Shown here: positions 1-10,049 of the stretch, one piece after another
Numbering within the stretch: the stretch's first letter is position 1
Layout of the letters: every line of letters starts with the position of its first letter
Assembly: GCF_020906515.1 (NCBI RefSeq)
Contig: NC_085850.1
Span: forward strand, 558,001-622,000
Direction: 5' to 3'
Source of the DNA: Vanrija pseudolonga
Lineage: Eukaryota > Basidiomycota > Tremellomycetes > Trichosporonales > Trichosporonaceae
Length of the DNA stretch: 64,000 nt
Position numbers and translations under genes: made by a program
Notes under the pieces: generated by a model
Databases searched by the model: none
The model's input: the letters and a program-made list of their open reading frames with translations, nothing else
Told to the model about the DNA's origin: nothing

Positions 1-2662
1 GCATGCCGAGGATCACCTGCTGCACCACGACACCACGACCCATTCCCCAAGTCCCCGCCCGCGCACCCGTTCATTAGGGCTAATTGGCGCATGCCGGTAC
101 CTAACGGCAGTAAATTGAGGCTACCAACCCACGAGCCACGAGCGGGCGCGCGGGGGAGCAGCGCGCTGCCCGTCCCACAGCAGCAGCAGCAGCATGTGCG
201 CGTGCGGCATGCTGTCTCACACCTTGTGCGCGGGTGAATCTGGCCATCCATCACGGGGCAAATGTCCGCCTGACGGACGGCCGCGGTGCCATGCATATCG
301 GAGGGTTGTTGCTCGCCTTGATGACCAGCACCCTCTGCACCACTCGATTCTGGGCAGGCACCGCCGTTTAGGCTTTTGGTCCCCGCGACTGTGGTGACAA
401 ACCCGTCGTGAAATGGGCCAGGCTGCTGCTGCCTCCTGCTGCTCCTCCCTCGCACACCGCGCGCCGAGGTTGGCTCGTCGCCACCTCCCCGCGGCGCACA
501 CCACGCCGCGGCGGCACGCTCCCGCTTGTTTCGGGCCCTACCTCAAGGCACCACCACCTCGTTCTTGCCCCACCACCCGCCCCGTATGCACATCACTGCC
601 GCCGGGTAATTTTACTTCTTCGCCACCGATGCACCACTGGTGGTTGGCCACGCCGGCCACCGACTAGCAACTAGCAACAGTCGCCACCACCAGTGATGGA
701 CGGCGAATAATTCTCGTCAAGCTATTGGAGCTTGGAGCTTTTTGTCCACCACACGCCCGTTGCTGCCGCCCACGCACTTGCACTCCGAGCGCGAGCGCGG
801 CGCGAGCAAGCGCCCGATGAACCCCGGCCGGCGCCAACAGCACCATCAGTGCCAATGCAGTGCCGGAGCGCTCGCATCCGAACGCGGCCGCGCTGCAGCG
901 AGCGCTGACCGCATGCTGCTGACGACTAGGCTGGCAGCTGGCAGCTACTAGCAAATCTGGCTAGCGCACGCCTGCAGCAGCAGCAGCGAGCTAGCAGGAC
1001 ACATCGCATGCGCACCACGCGTCAGTGGCTGGCTTGGTGAGCTGGGCTTGCTTGCTGCCAAACGAACAAACGAACGAGCAGGCACAAGTTTAGGTTGGCA
1101 TCAGTCTGCATCTCCCCCTTGCGCCCCTGTCGTGTCCGGGAACATTGTCCCCTGAGTATTAGTGGGTGTGGTGGTCGTTCGTTCCCTCGACGGCACCGGT
1201 TCGTGCATGCCTCGTGTTGTAGGGTGAGGCGAGAGCTTGATGCATGCCCGGCGGCGTGTATGCGCGCTCAGCGGCGGCGGTGGGACGGATGCGCGGGGCC
1301 GGCTCGTCGTTCTCTCTCGCCGCCACTCACTCACTCGCTTGCAGTTCTGCCTGTCCTCGCCTCGCTCGCGCACGCGCTCCCTGGCCGGTTCCTGACTCGT
1401 CTAGATGTGGCCAATGTGGCCCATGGCATGCCGTCGTGCCCCGCCCCGCCGCCACATTGCTCGATCCCCACTGTCGCACAATTTCTACTTGTTCAAGTAT
1501 CCTGGCGCGCCGGCGCGCCGTTCGACGCGTTTCACCGCCACGTGGTGGTGGGGCAAGCGTGCCAGCGGCGACGGCGAGGCGGGGTCGCGAGCAGCCACTT
1601 TGGGACAAGGCGAGAGCGAGAGTGCGTCAAGGGTCATCAGCCAGGTCCGTGAGTGGGTGAGTAGGTGGGTAGGTGGGTGGGTGAGCGAGTCAGCGAGTGA
1701 GGAAGCCAGTGTGACCTCCCTAATGTCTGGCACACGGACCCCTCGGTGGTGGTGGTGGTGGCGGCAGTCGACGCTGGCGGCCATGGTGCAACACGGCGGC
1801 GTCACACACCCACCACTCGGCCGTGTCTCGGCGGTAGCGATCAGCGTCACGCCGTCGCCGAGTGTCGGCGCTTAGGCTCGGCGCTGCGTCCGGCCGATAC
1901 TATGCATGCATGCATGCCGGTTTCGGCGTGGTGGTGTCGAGAGTAGATGAGAAGGAAGAAGTGTGCCGCCCCCCACTTTAGCTGTCCCAGTCAGGGAACC
2001 TCCACCTTGAGCCAGCCAGCCAGATGCACCCGCCCCTCCCATTCTCTCCCTTTGTGTGCCGCGCCGCCGCCGCCGCCGCCAGCCCTTTTGACTGCTGCTG
2101 TGACACGCGCGCACTTGCGACACCTTGCTTGTACTACGACGCACTGCCCAGCCAGCCAACACCCACACCACCTTACCTTCCCTTGTCGTCGTCTTTGCAT
2201 CTCCCCTCCCTTTGCAGCACGCCGCCAACTCGAAGTCGACTCCTTGCTATTACACTCGACACGTTCAAACTCGCAAGTTAATAGCTCTCTCATTTACATT
2301 TCTTTCTCTGGCGCGACTCTGGCTCCCCCGCCTACGCCAATTCAAGTCCCGTCTACTGGCCCGCCGACGTGTCGTTCCGTCCCACCGTCGTTGCCGTCGC
2401 CCCGCGCGCGCCGCCCCCTCCCCCCTCTGCCCCTGACTTCGCTCACTCCTCACTCGTCTCCTCCTTCCCTCGTCCTCCTTCCCTTCCTCTGCCTCGCCTT
2501 CCCCGGCACGACCACAAGTGACGACCTTGCCACCACCACAGCCATACAGACACACGACACGCTCACCACTACCACTTTGTCGTTGCTCGTCGTCGTCGTG
2601 ACCAACCCCCAACCACACCGCCGCACACTCCCCTCTCCACCCCCCACCCGTGCCCGCCCATC
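1..2662. other. Gene-poor region upstream of RAC1
   Basis: No convincing gene is visible on either strand. The open frames here are short, overlap one another in several frames and have no family signature, as expected of GC-rich noncoding DNA. The last 600 bases are rich in C and T, typical of a promoter and 5' leader. A G-rich stretch around 1649-1685 and an alternating GCATGC stretch near 1903-1918 are noted separately. Confidence 0.6.
1649..1685 (+). repeat. G-rich repeat, possible G-quadruplex
   Basis: Repeated GTGGGT/GTAGGT units give at least four GGG runs separated by short loops on the plus strand. This is a simple-sequence stretch in the upstream region of RAC1. Folding as a quadruplex is inference only. 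Confidence 0.35.
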
Positions 2663-3836
2663 ATGGCAGCGGCATCTCGCAACATTAAATGTAAGCCCCA
2701 CCGTCGTCGCGGCCCCCGTGCGCGCGCGACACCGACGATAACGCATCCGTGCTGACAACTCCTTCTTAGGCGTCGTTGTCGGAGACGGTGCAGTCGGAAA
2801 GGTGAGGACAATGGACCGACATCGCGACGACGCGTTGCCCAACAACACCCCCGAACCCCTACTAACCTCGCTAGACCTGCCTGCTCATCTCGTACACGAC
2901 CAACGCGTTCCCCGGAGAATACGTCCCAACCGTGTTCGACAACTACAGCAGCCAGGTCATTGTCGACGGCCTGACGGTTCAGCTCGGCCTCTGGGACACG
3001 GCCGGACAGGAAGACTACGAGTGCGTCGCGCGTGTGCGGGGCGGGGCGCAGCCCGTCGGTCGTCGCTCAACACTAACACGTCTCCACCAGTCGTCTGCGT
3101 CCGCTCTCATACCCTCAAACCGACGTCTTCTTGCTCTGCTTCTCCGTCGTCTCCCCAGCGTCCTTTGAGAACATCCGGACCAAGGTAGGCTACACGCGGA
3201 AGCCGCACACAACTTTTTTTATTGTCTTGTATACTAACGCGCCGCGCGCAGTGGTGGCCAGAGATTCAACATCACTGTGAGTAGTAGCGTCGAGCGGAGT
3301 CCTAGCGCCGGGCCCAGCAAACTCACCAGCACCCTTACTGACCTCCGTAGCGCCCGGAACGCCCATCATCCTCGTCGGCACCAAGCTCGACCTGCGAGAG
3401 GACCCTGCCCAGGTTGAGAGGCTGCGCGAGAGACGACAGTCACCAATCCAGTATGCGCAGGTGAGACCTTTGCGCCGCCGCTAAGCCCGAGCTAGCACCA
3501 CTAACCCTTGTCCTAGGGCGCGGCGTTGGCACAGGACATCAAGGCGTCGCGATACCTCGAGTGCTCGGCCCTCACGCAGATGGGACTCAAGACTGTCTTT
3601 GACGAGGCCATCCGGACCGTCTGTGAGTGTTGCATGTGGCGTGTGTGTGGCGTGCGCGGGAGCCTCCGGCGTGAGCTGTGGCCGCGTGTCGTACGGCGAC
3701 ATCCGTGGCCGCGAGTCGTGCCGCCGCCGCGCCGCCGTTACACCGAGTTGCAAGATCAGTGCTGACCGACGCTCTAGTCAACCCCAACCGTCGTAATAAC
3801 AAGCCGAGGAAATCGGGCCCCTGTGTCGTCATGTGA
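2663..3836 (+). CDS. RAC1: Rho-family small GTPase Rac1
   Basis: This is a Rac-type GTPase, a membrane-bound switch that controls actin polarity and morphogenesis. Eight exons (2663-2690, 2770-2801, 2875-3020, 3091-3184, 3252-3276, 3351-3460, 3517-3622, 3778-3836) join in frame to 199 residues. Visible motifs are the P-loop GDGAVGKT (residues 14-21), switch I around YVPTVFDNY, switch [18 protein letters not shown], the GTKLDL guanine-specificity motif and ECSAL. The C-terminus has a basic patch followed by the CaaX box CVVM, the expected prenylation site. It is Rac rather than Cdc42 because it reads LGLWDTAGQ and WWPEIQHH and has [12 protein letters not shown], where Cdc42 has FDTAGQ and CxIVGTQ. 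Start ATG 2663 gives the usual N-terminus just before the P-loop. Introns are 56-155 nt. Confidence 0.95.
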
Positions 3837-5546
3837 TACCCCTTACAAGCATATCCTCGTCCCCCCTCACTCCTACCGCCACCATCCCACCACTACGCCA
3901 CCACTACCACCACTACCATCACCACTACCTTATCCTCCCCCCCTGCGACGACGTCTTGATCTACCTAATAAGCCAGCGACGACCCCCCACCTTAGCCCGC
4001 ACGAGCGCGCCGGCCGACTACTTGCACTACCCCACTGGCTCGCCTCAGCAGCCGCCACGAAGATGCTTGATATGTTCCTCCTCGTTCTGTACCACCATGA
4101 GCCTTGCATCCGAATCGGCACCTCGCCTCTGTCCTCCCGCTTGGCCCCCTTCTGTCCATAGATTGGTGACACGCGCGCGATAGAGTCGTGCCGTTCGGCG
4201 CTGCTGTGAAGACATCAGAAATCTGCACACATGCTTGACGAGAGCCAGCCCATGGCGTCAGCCACGGACGGTGTGGCGGGGGACAAATTTGCGATTGACC
4301 ACAAGTCGAGTTAACAGCCAGGCCGGTGTCGCGCGTCGCGAGCTGCAATGACGTCGTGGATCTTGTGGATCTTGTCACGCATCGAGAGGCGTTGCGTGGC
4401 GAAGACAGACGCACGACGCACGACGCGACAAAGCAGGCGCGCGGTCACGCCGGCGCGTCGTTGCTGTCAGATACGCGCAGCGACAAGAATTGCAGCACGT
4501 GGCCATGCGGGCACATGGATACAGTTAAACGTCGTCGTAATGTTGTCGCGAGGCCGACGAACCCAAACCCTGGCGATGCCGGGAGTGGGGGAGGGGGAGG
4601 GGGTGTGGCGACCAGAACGACGAGAGACGAGGCAGGCGACCGGGGCGGGGGGCGGGGCTGCGTGCGGGGCACAGAACAGAGCATGCCAAGCAAGCAAGCG
4701 GCGCGCACGGCGAGCGCAGCACCGCGAGCTATGCTGGACGGAATGCGGGGCCGGGGCCGAGAATTCAGCAGCAGCACGAGCACGAGCACAAGGACATGAC
4801 ATGAGGTGGCGGCACACTGGTACCTGCCACTACTGCCGCCCGACCCGCCAGCGTGAGAAGGTCGGCCCACCCGCTCGCTCGCTCGGCGTCGTAACCCCCG
4901 GAACGGGTACCACGGTACCACGACCAGTGCCTGCAGATAAGGCGGCTGTCGCCATGGCGATGGCATGCATGCTTCTTTGTGTGTGTGTGTGTTGCGTGCG
5001 GGTGGGCAGCGGTGGGCAGTGACCCGGGTCTGCGCAGCAGATATTGTTGCAAGTTGATGCTGCTGCACCAGACCCGGAACTGTGCGCTACTCACTCACCC
5101 GAGTATCTAGTACCTAGTACTCACTCGTCTACGGCATGCCCTCCCCTCGCCCTTGTACCTCCATTCCATGACTACTTGCGCGCTTGCCGCATTGCGCACG
5201 CGTGTACTCACGAAACCCGCATGCCACGGACATCACATCATGTGCGAGGGATGTGCGGATGAGGTGACTGACTACCGGCAATTGTGCAGCTGTGCCGGTC
5301 AGACAGCCTGCTGCTGGTCAGTGTCAGAGACTCTCGAGCAAGAGCCAGTGTTGCTCATCCCCCCCTCCCCCCTCGCCCCCTCCCACGCTACAGAACCCAA
5401 TGCATCCCGTCTACTACGAGACGCCCGTATACCGAGCCTGGTCTATGTTTGTGGCGTGTGTGTATGTGGCAGATGTAAACTACGTGGCGAAGCTGGGTAA
5501 AATGTCAGCGCTGCACGCAAACCGCTGCGCTGGCTCGATGGCCCAC
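3837..5546. other. Intergenic region between RAC1 and the SGNH hydrolase gene
   Basis: I see no supportable gene. Open frames on both strands lack family features and look like products of high GC. The stretch contains a G-rich run at about 4578-4610, a (GT)n run at about 4979-4993 and a TGCATGC motif near 4964. It holds the 3' regions of two convergent genes. Confidence 0.55.
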
Positions 5547-7352
5547 TCACACTCCGAGGAGCTTGAACTCGGGCACCTTGGCGCCCTCCTTGCCGCCCGT
5601 GAGCATGCACTCGACAAAGTGCTTGCCCTCGGACACGCCCTCGTTGATGACGGTCAGCGTCGCCGTAGGCTCGGTCACGTCTGGCGACGAGCCGGTAAGC
5701 TTCCATGCGTTCTCGTAGTCGTCGTCGACCCAGCACTCGGCGTTGCCGGCCGTCTTGCGGTCAGGGCCCTGGAGGTAGTAGATTGCGACCTGGCCAGCGC
5801 TGATGTTGATCGGAACGCGCATCCGCGACCCCGCAATGTCAGAGTGCCAGTAGTGCACCGGGTCGGCGCCCTTCTTGGGGTGGAAGGCCTTCCAGCCCGA
5901 GCCCGAGAAGTGGTTGGGCGGCAGAGGGTTGATGAGGTCATTGGCGCTGACGCAGAACGGCTTGACCTCGCGGAAGCTCAGAATGTCACTAGGGCGGTCC
6001 GAGAGACGCGCGTGCGGCACGCGCATGGCGCGCTGCTTGGCGGCCAGTCCACCAGCCTGCTGCTCGAGGTCCTCGTCCTGGGGCAGGAGGTTGTTGCTGC
6101 TCGGCGCGCTGTCAGGCGCACCCATGTACGGGACGTCAAAGGCGTGGCCCAGCGTCGTCGCCCAGCCCGAGCAGATCTGCGTCATGAGGTACGAGACAAG
6201 CACGTCCGAGATGGCCTCGTGGCCAGTGGGGTTGGCGAGGATAGCGTCAGAGTAGAACGTGTGGCGCGTGCCAGTAGGGTTGAGCATGTAGTCGCGGTAC
6301 AGGAGGCCCTTGATGCTGGCGGGTAAGCGTCGCAAGACCTTAAACACCCACCTGAGATGCGGAACGTCGTAGAACTGCGCAACGACATCATGGAGGAGCT
6401 CGGGACCGGCATAGCCGTTCTGGCCCTGGAGCTGGGGAGCAAAGTGGCCGAGGAGGATAACAGCCGGCTGCTCCTTGCGGACGAGGATCGAGCGCACAAG
6501 AAGCTCAAAGTGCTCGATCCACTTGGCGTCGCTGGGGCGGGAGTCAGCTGTGTCATAAGAATCACGAGGCTAGCTAGCTCACTTCGGGTCAGAAGCGTCA
6601 AACTCGAGGATGACAAGGTCAGTGTCGTCTGGGAGGTGGTGGCCCGAGCAGTAGGCAAAGTACGACGAGTCGGTGCGACGAGCAGCGCCGTTGGTGAGCT
6701 CGTTGAGGGGGTGGGGGAAGACCGAGTTGAACCAGTCGAAGAAGCGCGCGGGCCAGCAGCGGGGGGCGATGGGGTCCTCGCCAGCGCCGTGGCAAGCCGA
6801 GACTGGGCGCGGGCGTCAGCCAACGGCGTCATAGGCGCACGCTGCACGCAGCAACTTACCTGAACCGCCCAGCACGCTGATCGTCACAGGGTGCCCAGCC
6901 ATCGCCTTCTGCAGCACACGCTGCACGCGTGCACCGGTACCGACATGGAGGCGCGACTTGAGGAGGGGCACCTGTCCGCGGCGCTCGGCGACCGTGTCGC
7001 CCGGCCCGAAGACGGGGCAGAAGGAGAAGGGTGGAGGGTCCGAGAGGGACGCGTTCTGGAAGTCGGCAGCCGACAGGAGGCCCGTGCGCGCCGTGTAGTG
7101 CCCGACTGGCGACTCTTCGGGGGTAGCTGCTACGTGTTAGGGTGCGCGCGTCGCGAAGGATTGAGGACACTTACAGCCCACTAGCCGCGAGAGGAGGAAG
7201 AGGCCAACGAGGCCGCCGAGGACGGTCCAGAGGCGTTTTGACAGGCCTAGGGGGGTTAGCTGCTGCCCAGTGAATAGAGACTTACCAAACGCAATCTTCT
7301 GTCCTTGGCTAGAGGAGGGCCTCGAAAGAGGCGCTTCGTTTGGCGAGCCCAT
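5547..7352 (-). CDS. Membrane-anchored SGNH/GDSL-type hydrolase
   Basis: Six exons (7352-7286, 7246-7175, 7129-6860, 6802-6583, 6531-6352, 6315-5547) join in frame to 525 residues. A short cytosolic N-terminus is followed by one hydrophobic segment at about residues 29-47 (WTVLGGLVGLFLLSRLVG), giving a type II membrane topology with a luminal or extracellular domain. The domain shows an SGNH block I, VLGGSVSACHG, with the candidate nucleophile Ser, and a late DAILANPTGHEA block that fits the Asp/His end of the SGNH triad. Such proteins typically add or remove acyl groups on polysaccharides; the substrate cannot be read from sequence. It may belong to the capsule-associated protein families of Cryptococcus relatives, but I am not sure of that. 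Start ATG 7352 is the only ATG in frame ahead of the membrane segment. Intron 6316-6351 is 36 nt and open in frame, so retention would add 12 residues. A GTGAGT overlaps the stop, so a further small 3' exon is possible. Confidence 0.8.
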
Positions 7353-7810
7353 GGCCGTGCGCGAAGGTAGGGGGTTGGGGGAAGGTGTGAGGAAGGGTGG
7401 TCGAGGCTTGACTTGGGTCAATGCGCCGAGTGGCCGCTTGATCTGGTCGTCACCTGGCTGCTGATGTCAGTGTTGTCGTTGATGCTGTCGTCGTCGTTGC
7501 TGTTGGTCGTCGTTGCGTCTGCCTTGATGGGATAGAAGGAAACTCTGCTTGAGTTGTGAGATATGCTTTGGACGTGGCGTTTGGCGTTGTGTGGTCGAAC
7601 TGACTGACTGCATTCACTCCTGCGACTTTTAGACCCTGGACAGGACACCAACCTAATGATCTAGGCGGGATGACGGGATCAAATCAAGGCACGCAGCCAG
7701 CCAGCGTAGCGGCAATGCAGCCAGCCAGGCGCGTCGAGAGCATTCAATGACCACTTTGGCAGCGCGCGACTTTGGCGCGACAACCACAACAACAACCACC
7801 ACCACCCACC
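7353..7810. promoter_or_regulatory. Divergent promoter, SGNH hydrolase gene and PSF2
   Basis: These 458 bases separate two genes read in opposite directions, so the stretch must carry both promoters. No clear TATA box was recognised. AC-rich triplet runs lie just before the PSF2 start. Confidence 0.5.
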
Positions 7811-8559
7811 ATGGCGCTCCCAAAACACCTCCAGGCAGGCCTCACGCCAGAAGAGCACACCTTTATCGCAGAGGACGAGCTGGTGGACATTGTGCCCCGC
7901 TTCAGCATGAGCCGCGTGCGCTTGCTCTCGGGCACATATGGACCGTTCACGCCGCCGTCGCGCGCGACGGTGCCGCTCTGGCTCGCGCTGAGTTTGAAGC
8001 GCAAGAGCAAGTGCCGTATCGTGCCGCCCGAGTGGCTACAGGTTGGTGAGTGGTCGCGAGCGAACGAGAGCGGGCAACGTGTGAGCTGTGTGCTTCGCCT
8101 TCTTCAGCTCCAGCCGTTGCCGTGCCGTTCAACCGCTCACACCCGCCCCAGAGAAGCTCCAGGAGCTGCTGAAGCTGGAACGATCCAAGCCAGAAGAGTT
8201 CCAGCCCCTCCCGCGCCGCTTCGTCGAGACGAGCAAGGTGCTGTTGGACGTGTGAGTGCCGCTGGTTGAACGGCAGCCTGACCCCGCAGCGCACCAGACG
8301 ACCTCACCAACCCTGCCCAGATCCGCTCCCTGCTCAAAGACGTGCGCGAAGTCCGACAGGCAAAGATCCGTATCGGTCTGCAGTCGGAAGGCGTCATGCG
8401 CGGGTCGTACCTCCAGGTATGGGCCCAAAAGGAGCAACGCTGACCACCCACCAGGTGACCAACCTCACGCCGATCGAGCTCACAGAGCTCAAGCCCTTCC
8501 TCGTCAAGGCGATGGGCATGCTCCAGGGGCTCGAGCCGAAGGAGGAGGCCGAGGTGTAG
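7811..8559 (+). CDS. PSF2: GINS complex subunit Psf2
   Basis: Psf2 is one of four GINS subunits, which with Cdc45 and Mcm2-7 form the replicative helicase in the nucleus. Four exons (7811-8045, 8152-8251, 8290-8416, 8455-8559) give 188 residues. Family hallmarks are the N-terminal [21 protein letters not shown], the [17 protein letters not shown] segment, PPEWLQVEKL, the [18 protein letters not shown] helix and the C-terminal [19 protein letters not shown]. The length is close to other Psf2 proteins. Introns 2 and 3 are only 38 nt. ATG 7811 starts the protein directly at the conserved N-terminus. Confidence 0.95.
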
Positions 8560-8684
8560 ATTGCACGGCTGCTGCCATAGACACACTGTTGTATTTGTAA
8601 CTATCACCACCACCACCACACCACCACGCCATGATAATTGGTACATGCTGCTCTACTACTGCTGTTTTCTACCGATCCCCCAGC

Positions 8685-9632
8685 CTATGCGGCGGCAGCG
8701 ACGGCGGGTGCAGGCGCGTCGGCGGCAGCCGCGGGCGCAGCGGCAGCGGCAGCAGCCTCGGCCTTGGCGGCGGCGGCGGCCTCGATCGCGGCAATGGGGT
8801 CCTCGGACGACAGGTCGAGGTTGTGGATGCCGTCCTTGTCGATCAGGATGGCGTTGAAGGAGAACTTGACGGTGAGACCTGGGGGTGTGAGTAACGATGT
8901 GGGACGAGATGGAGCGCAGCTGGGCGCCGATGGCACGCCGGTCGCTATGCCGCCGGACGCGCGCCCAGCTCGGCTCGGGCTGCAGCCCAGCCCCCGCGGG
9001 ACTCACGCTTCGCAACCTCGTCAATGCACTTCCTGACCGTGTCGACGCCGGCGCGCTTGTCGGCACCCTCAACCCAGTACTTGTCCATCGTGGAGAGGGC
9101 GACGAGCTGACCAAAGCCGTGGGCAGCGTACGGCACGGTGGCCTTGGTGCCAAGGTAGTCGATCCAGTAGAGGTGCGACGTGTCGTCAGTCGTGTCAAAG
9201 CCCGCGAGCAGCAGGTTGACAGAGTAGGGCCGCCTGGAGCGGAGCGAGTCGGCGAGCGAGCGGCGGATCCACGACGACGCAGCGGCGGGGAGGAGGGCGT
9301 GGTGGTGGCTGCGGGGGAGGGGGTTAGCTGAGAAACGAGGGACGAACAATCAGCTCTACCCACCGGATGTGATACAGGCGCACGTTGCGCTCGACGTAGT
9401 CGGCAAAGTTGTTGGTATCTCCGGGCTCGCCGCCGTAAGCCATGGCGAGGTGCGGGCCGAGCGCCTTGATCTTGTTCTCGTCCGACTTGAACTGCAGGAT
9501 CGAGCGGCCGGCGCTCATGTCTGAGGCGAGGATGACATAGTCCTTGCCTGGAGGTGGGGCGTCAGCTGTGGTTTTCTCTGGGGCGTCTAGCCGGCCAGCC
9601 CACTCACCAGTGATACCGAATGAGCACTCCAT
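8685..9632 (-). CDS. PRE1: 20S proteasome beta-4 subunit (Pre1/PSMB2 type)
   Basis: This is a non-catalytic beta subunit of the 20S core in nucleus and cytosol. Four exons (9632-9608, 9547-9364, 9308-9007, 8878-8685) give 234 residues. It begins MECSFGITGKDYVILASD, as expected for beta-4, which lacks the propeptide and N-terminal catalytic Thr of active beta subunits. Further marks are GEPGDTNNFADYVERN, the NLLLAGFD strand, YWIDYLGT and the HGFGQ and STMDKYW helices. About 40 C-terminal residues are nearly all Ala with some Pro, Glu and Lys. That extends the usual ~200-residue length and looks like a low-complexity addition. It is divergent from the ARF-GEF gene. Confidence 0.93.
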
Positions 9633-10049
9633 GGTTGCAGTAGTTGCGATGTGGTGCTGTTGATGAAGTGTGGAGTGATGTCTACTGTGCTGCTTTGAGT
9701 TGCTCCTGCTTGTCGTCGATGAGGTCAAGCGTCAGCGTTGACGGTTGCGCGTTCGGTCCTAAACGGAGGGGACGGATTAAAGCACACAAGGTTCCTGCCA
9801 CGTGTATTTGCATCCGCTACCACCCGGCCTCCATCTCCGTGGCGCGCGCGGCAGTCGCTCCTGGCTGCTGGCTGCTGGCTGCTGGCTGCTGGCTGGAATC
9901 GCGATGTGTCGAGCTGCCGACATTGGACACGACACGCCGACGACATCAACAAACACGTCGACAGCGCGACAACAACGCCGACGCCGCAAAGCCTACATTG
10001 CCAGCGGCATAACAGGCATCCCCCCTCCCCCCTCCCCCCGACGCCCACC
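9633..10049. promoter_or_regulatory. Divergent promoter, PRE1 and Sec7 ARF-GEF
   Basis: These 417 bases lie between two start codons in opposite directions. The stretch contains a five-copy 7-bp repeat (9861-9895) and a C-rich run directly before the ARF-GEF start. Confidence 0.5.
9861..9895 (+). repeat. 7-bp tandem repeat CTGGCTG x5
   Basis: Five perfect head-to-tail copies of CTGGCTG lie in the shared promoter of PRE1 and the ARF-GEF gene. A variable-number repeat or a clustered protein-binding site are both possible. Confidence 0.8.

Noticed and set aside
1649-1685. Telomere-like repeat
   Set aside because: The units are irregular GTGGGT/GTAGGT, do not match a fungal telomere unit and lie internally.
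1947-2741. 264-residue plus-strand open frame before RAC1
   Set aside because: Pro/Ser/Thr/Leu-rich product of a CT-rich promoter and it overlaps the RAC1 first exon in another frame.
2663-3836. Cdc42 as identity of the first GTPase
   Set aside because: [20 protein letters not shown] and the basic tail fit Rac better.
4445-5068. 207-residue minus-strand open frame
   Set aside because: Overlaps other frames of similar length; no family signature.
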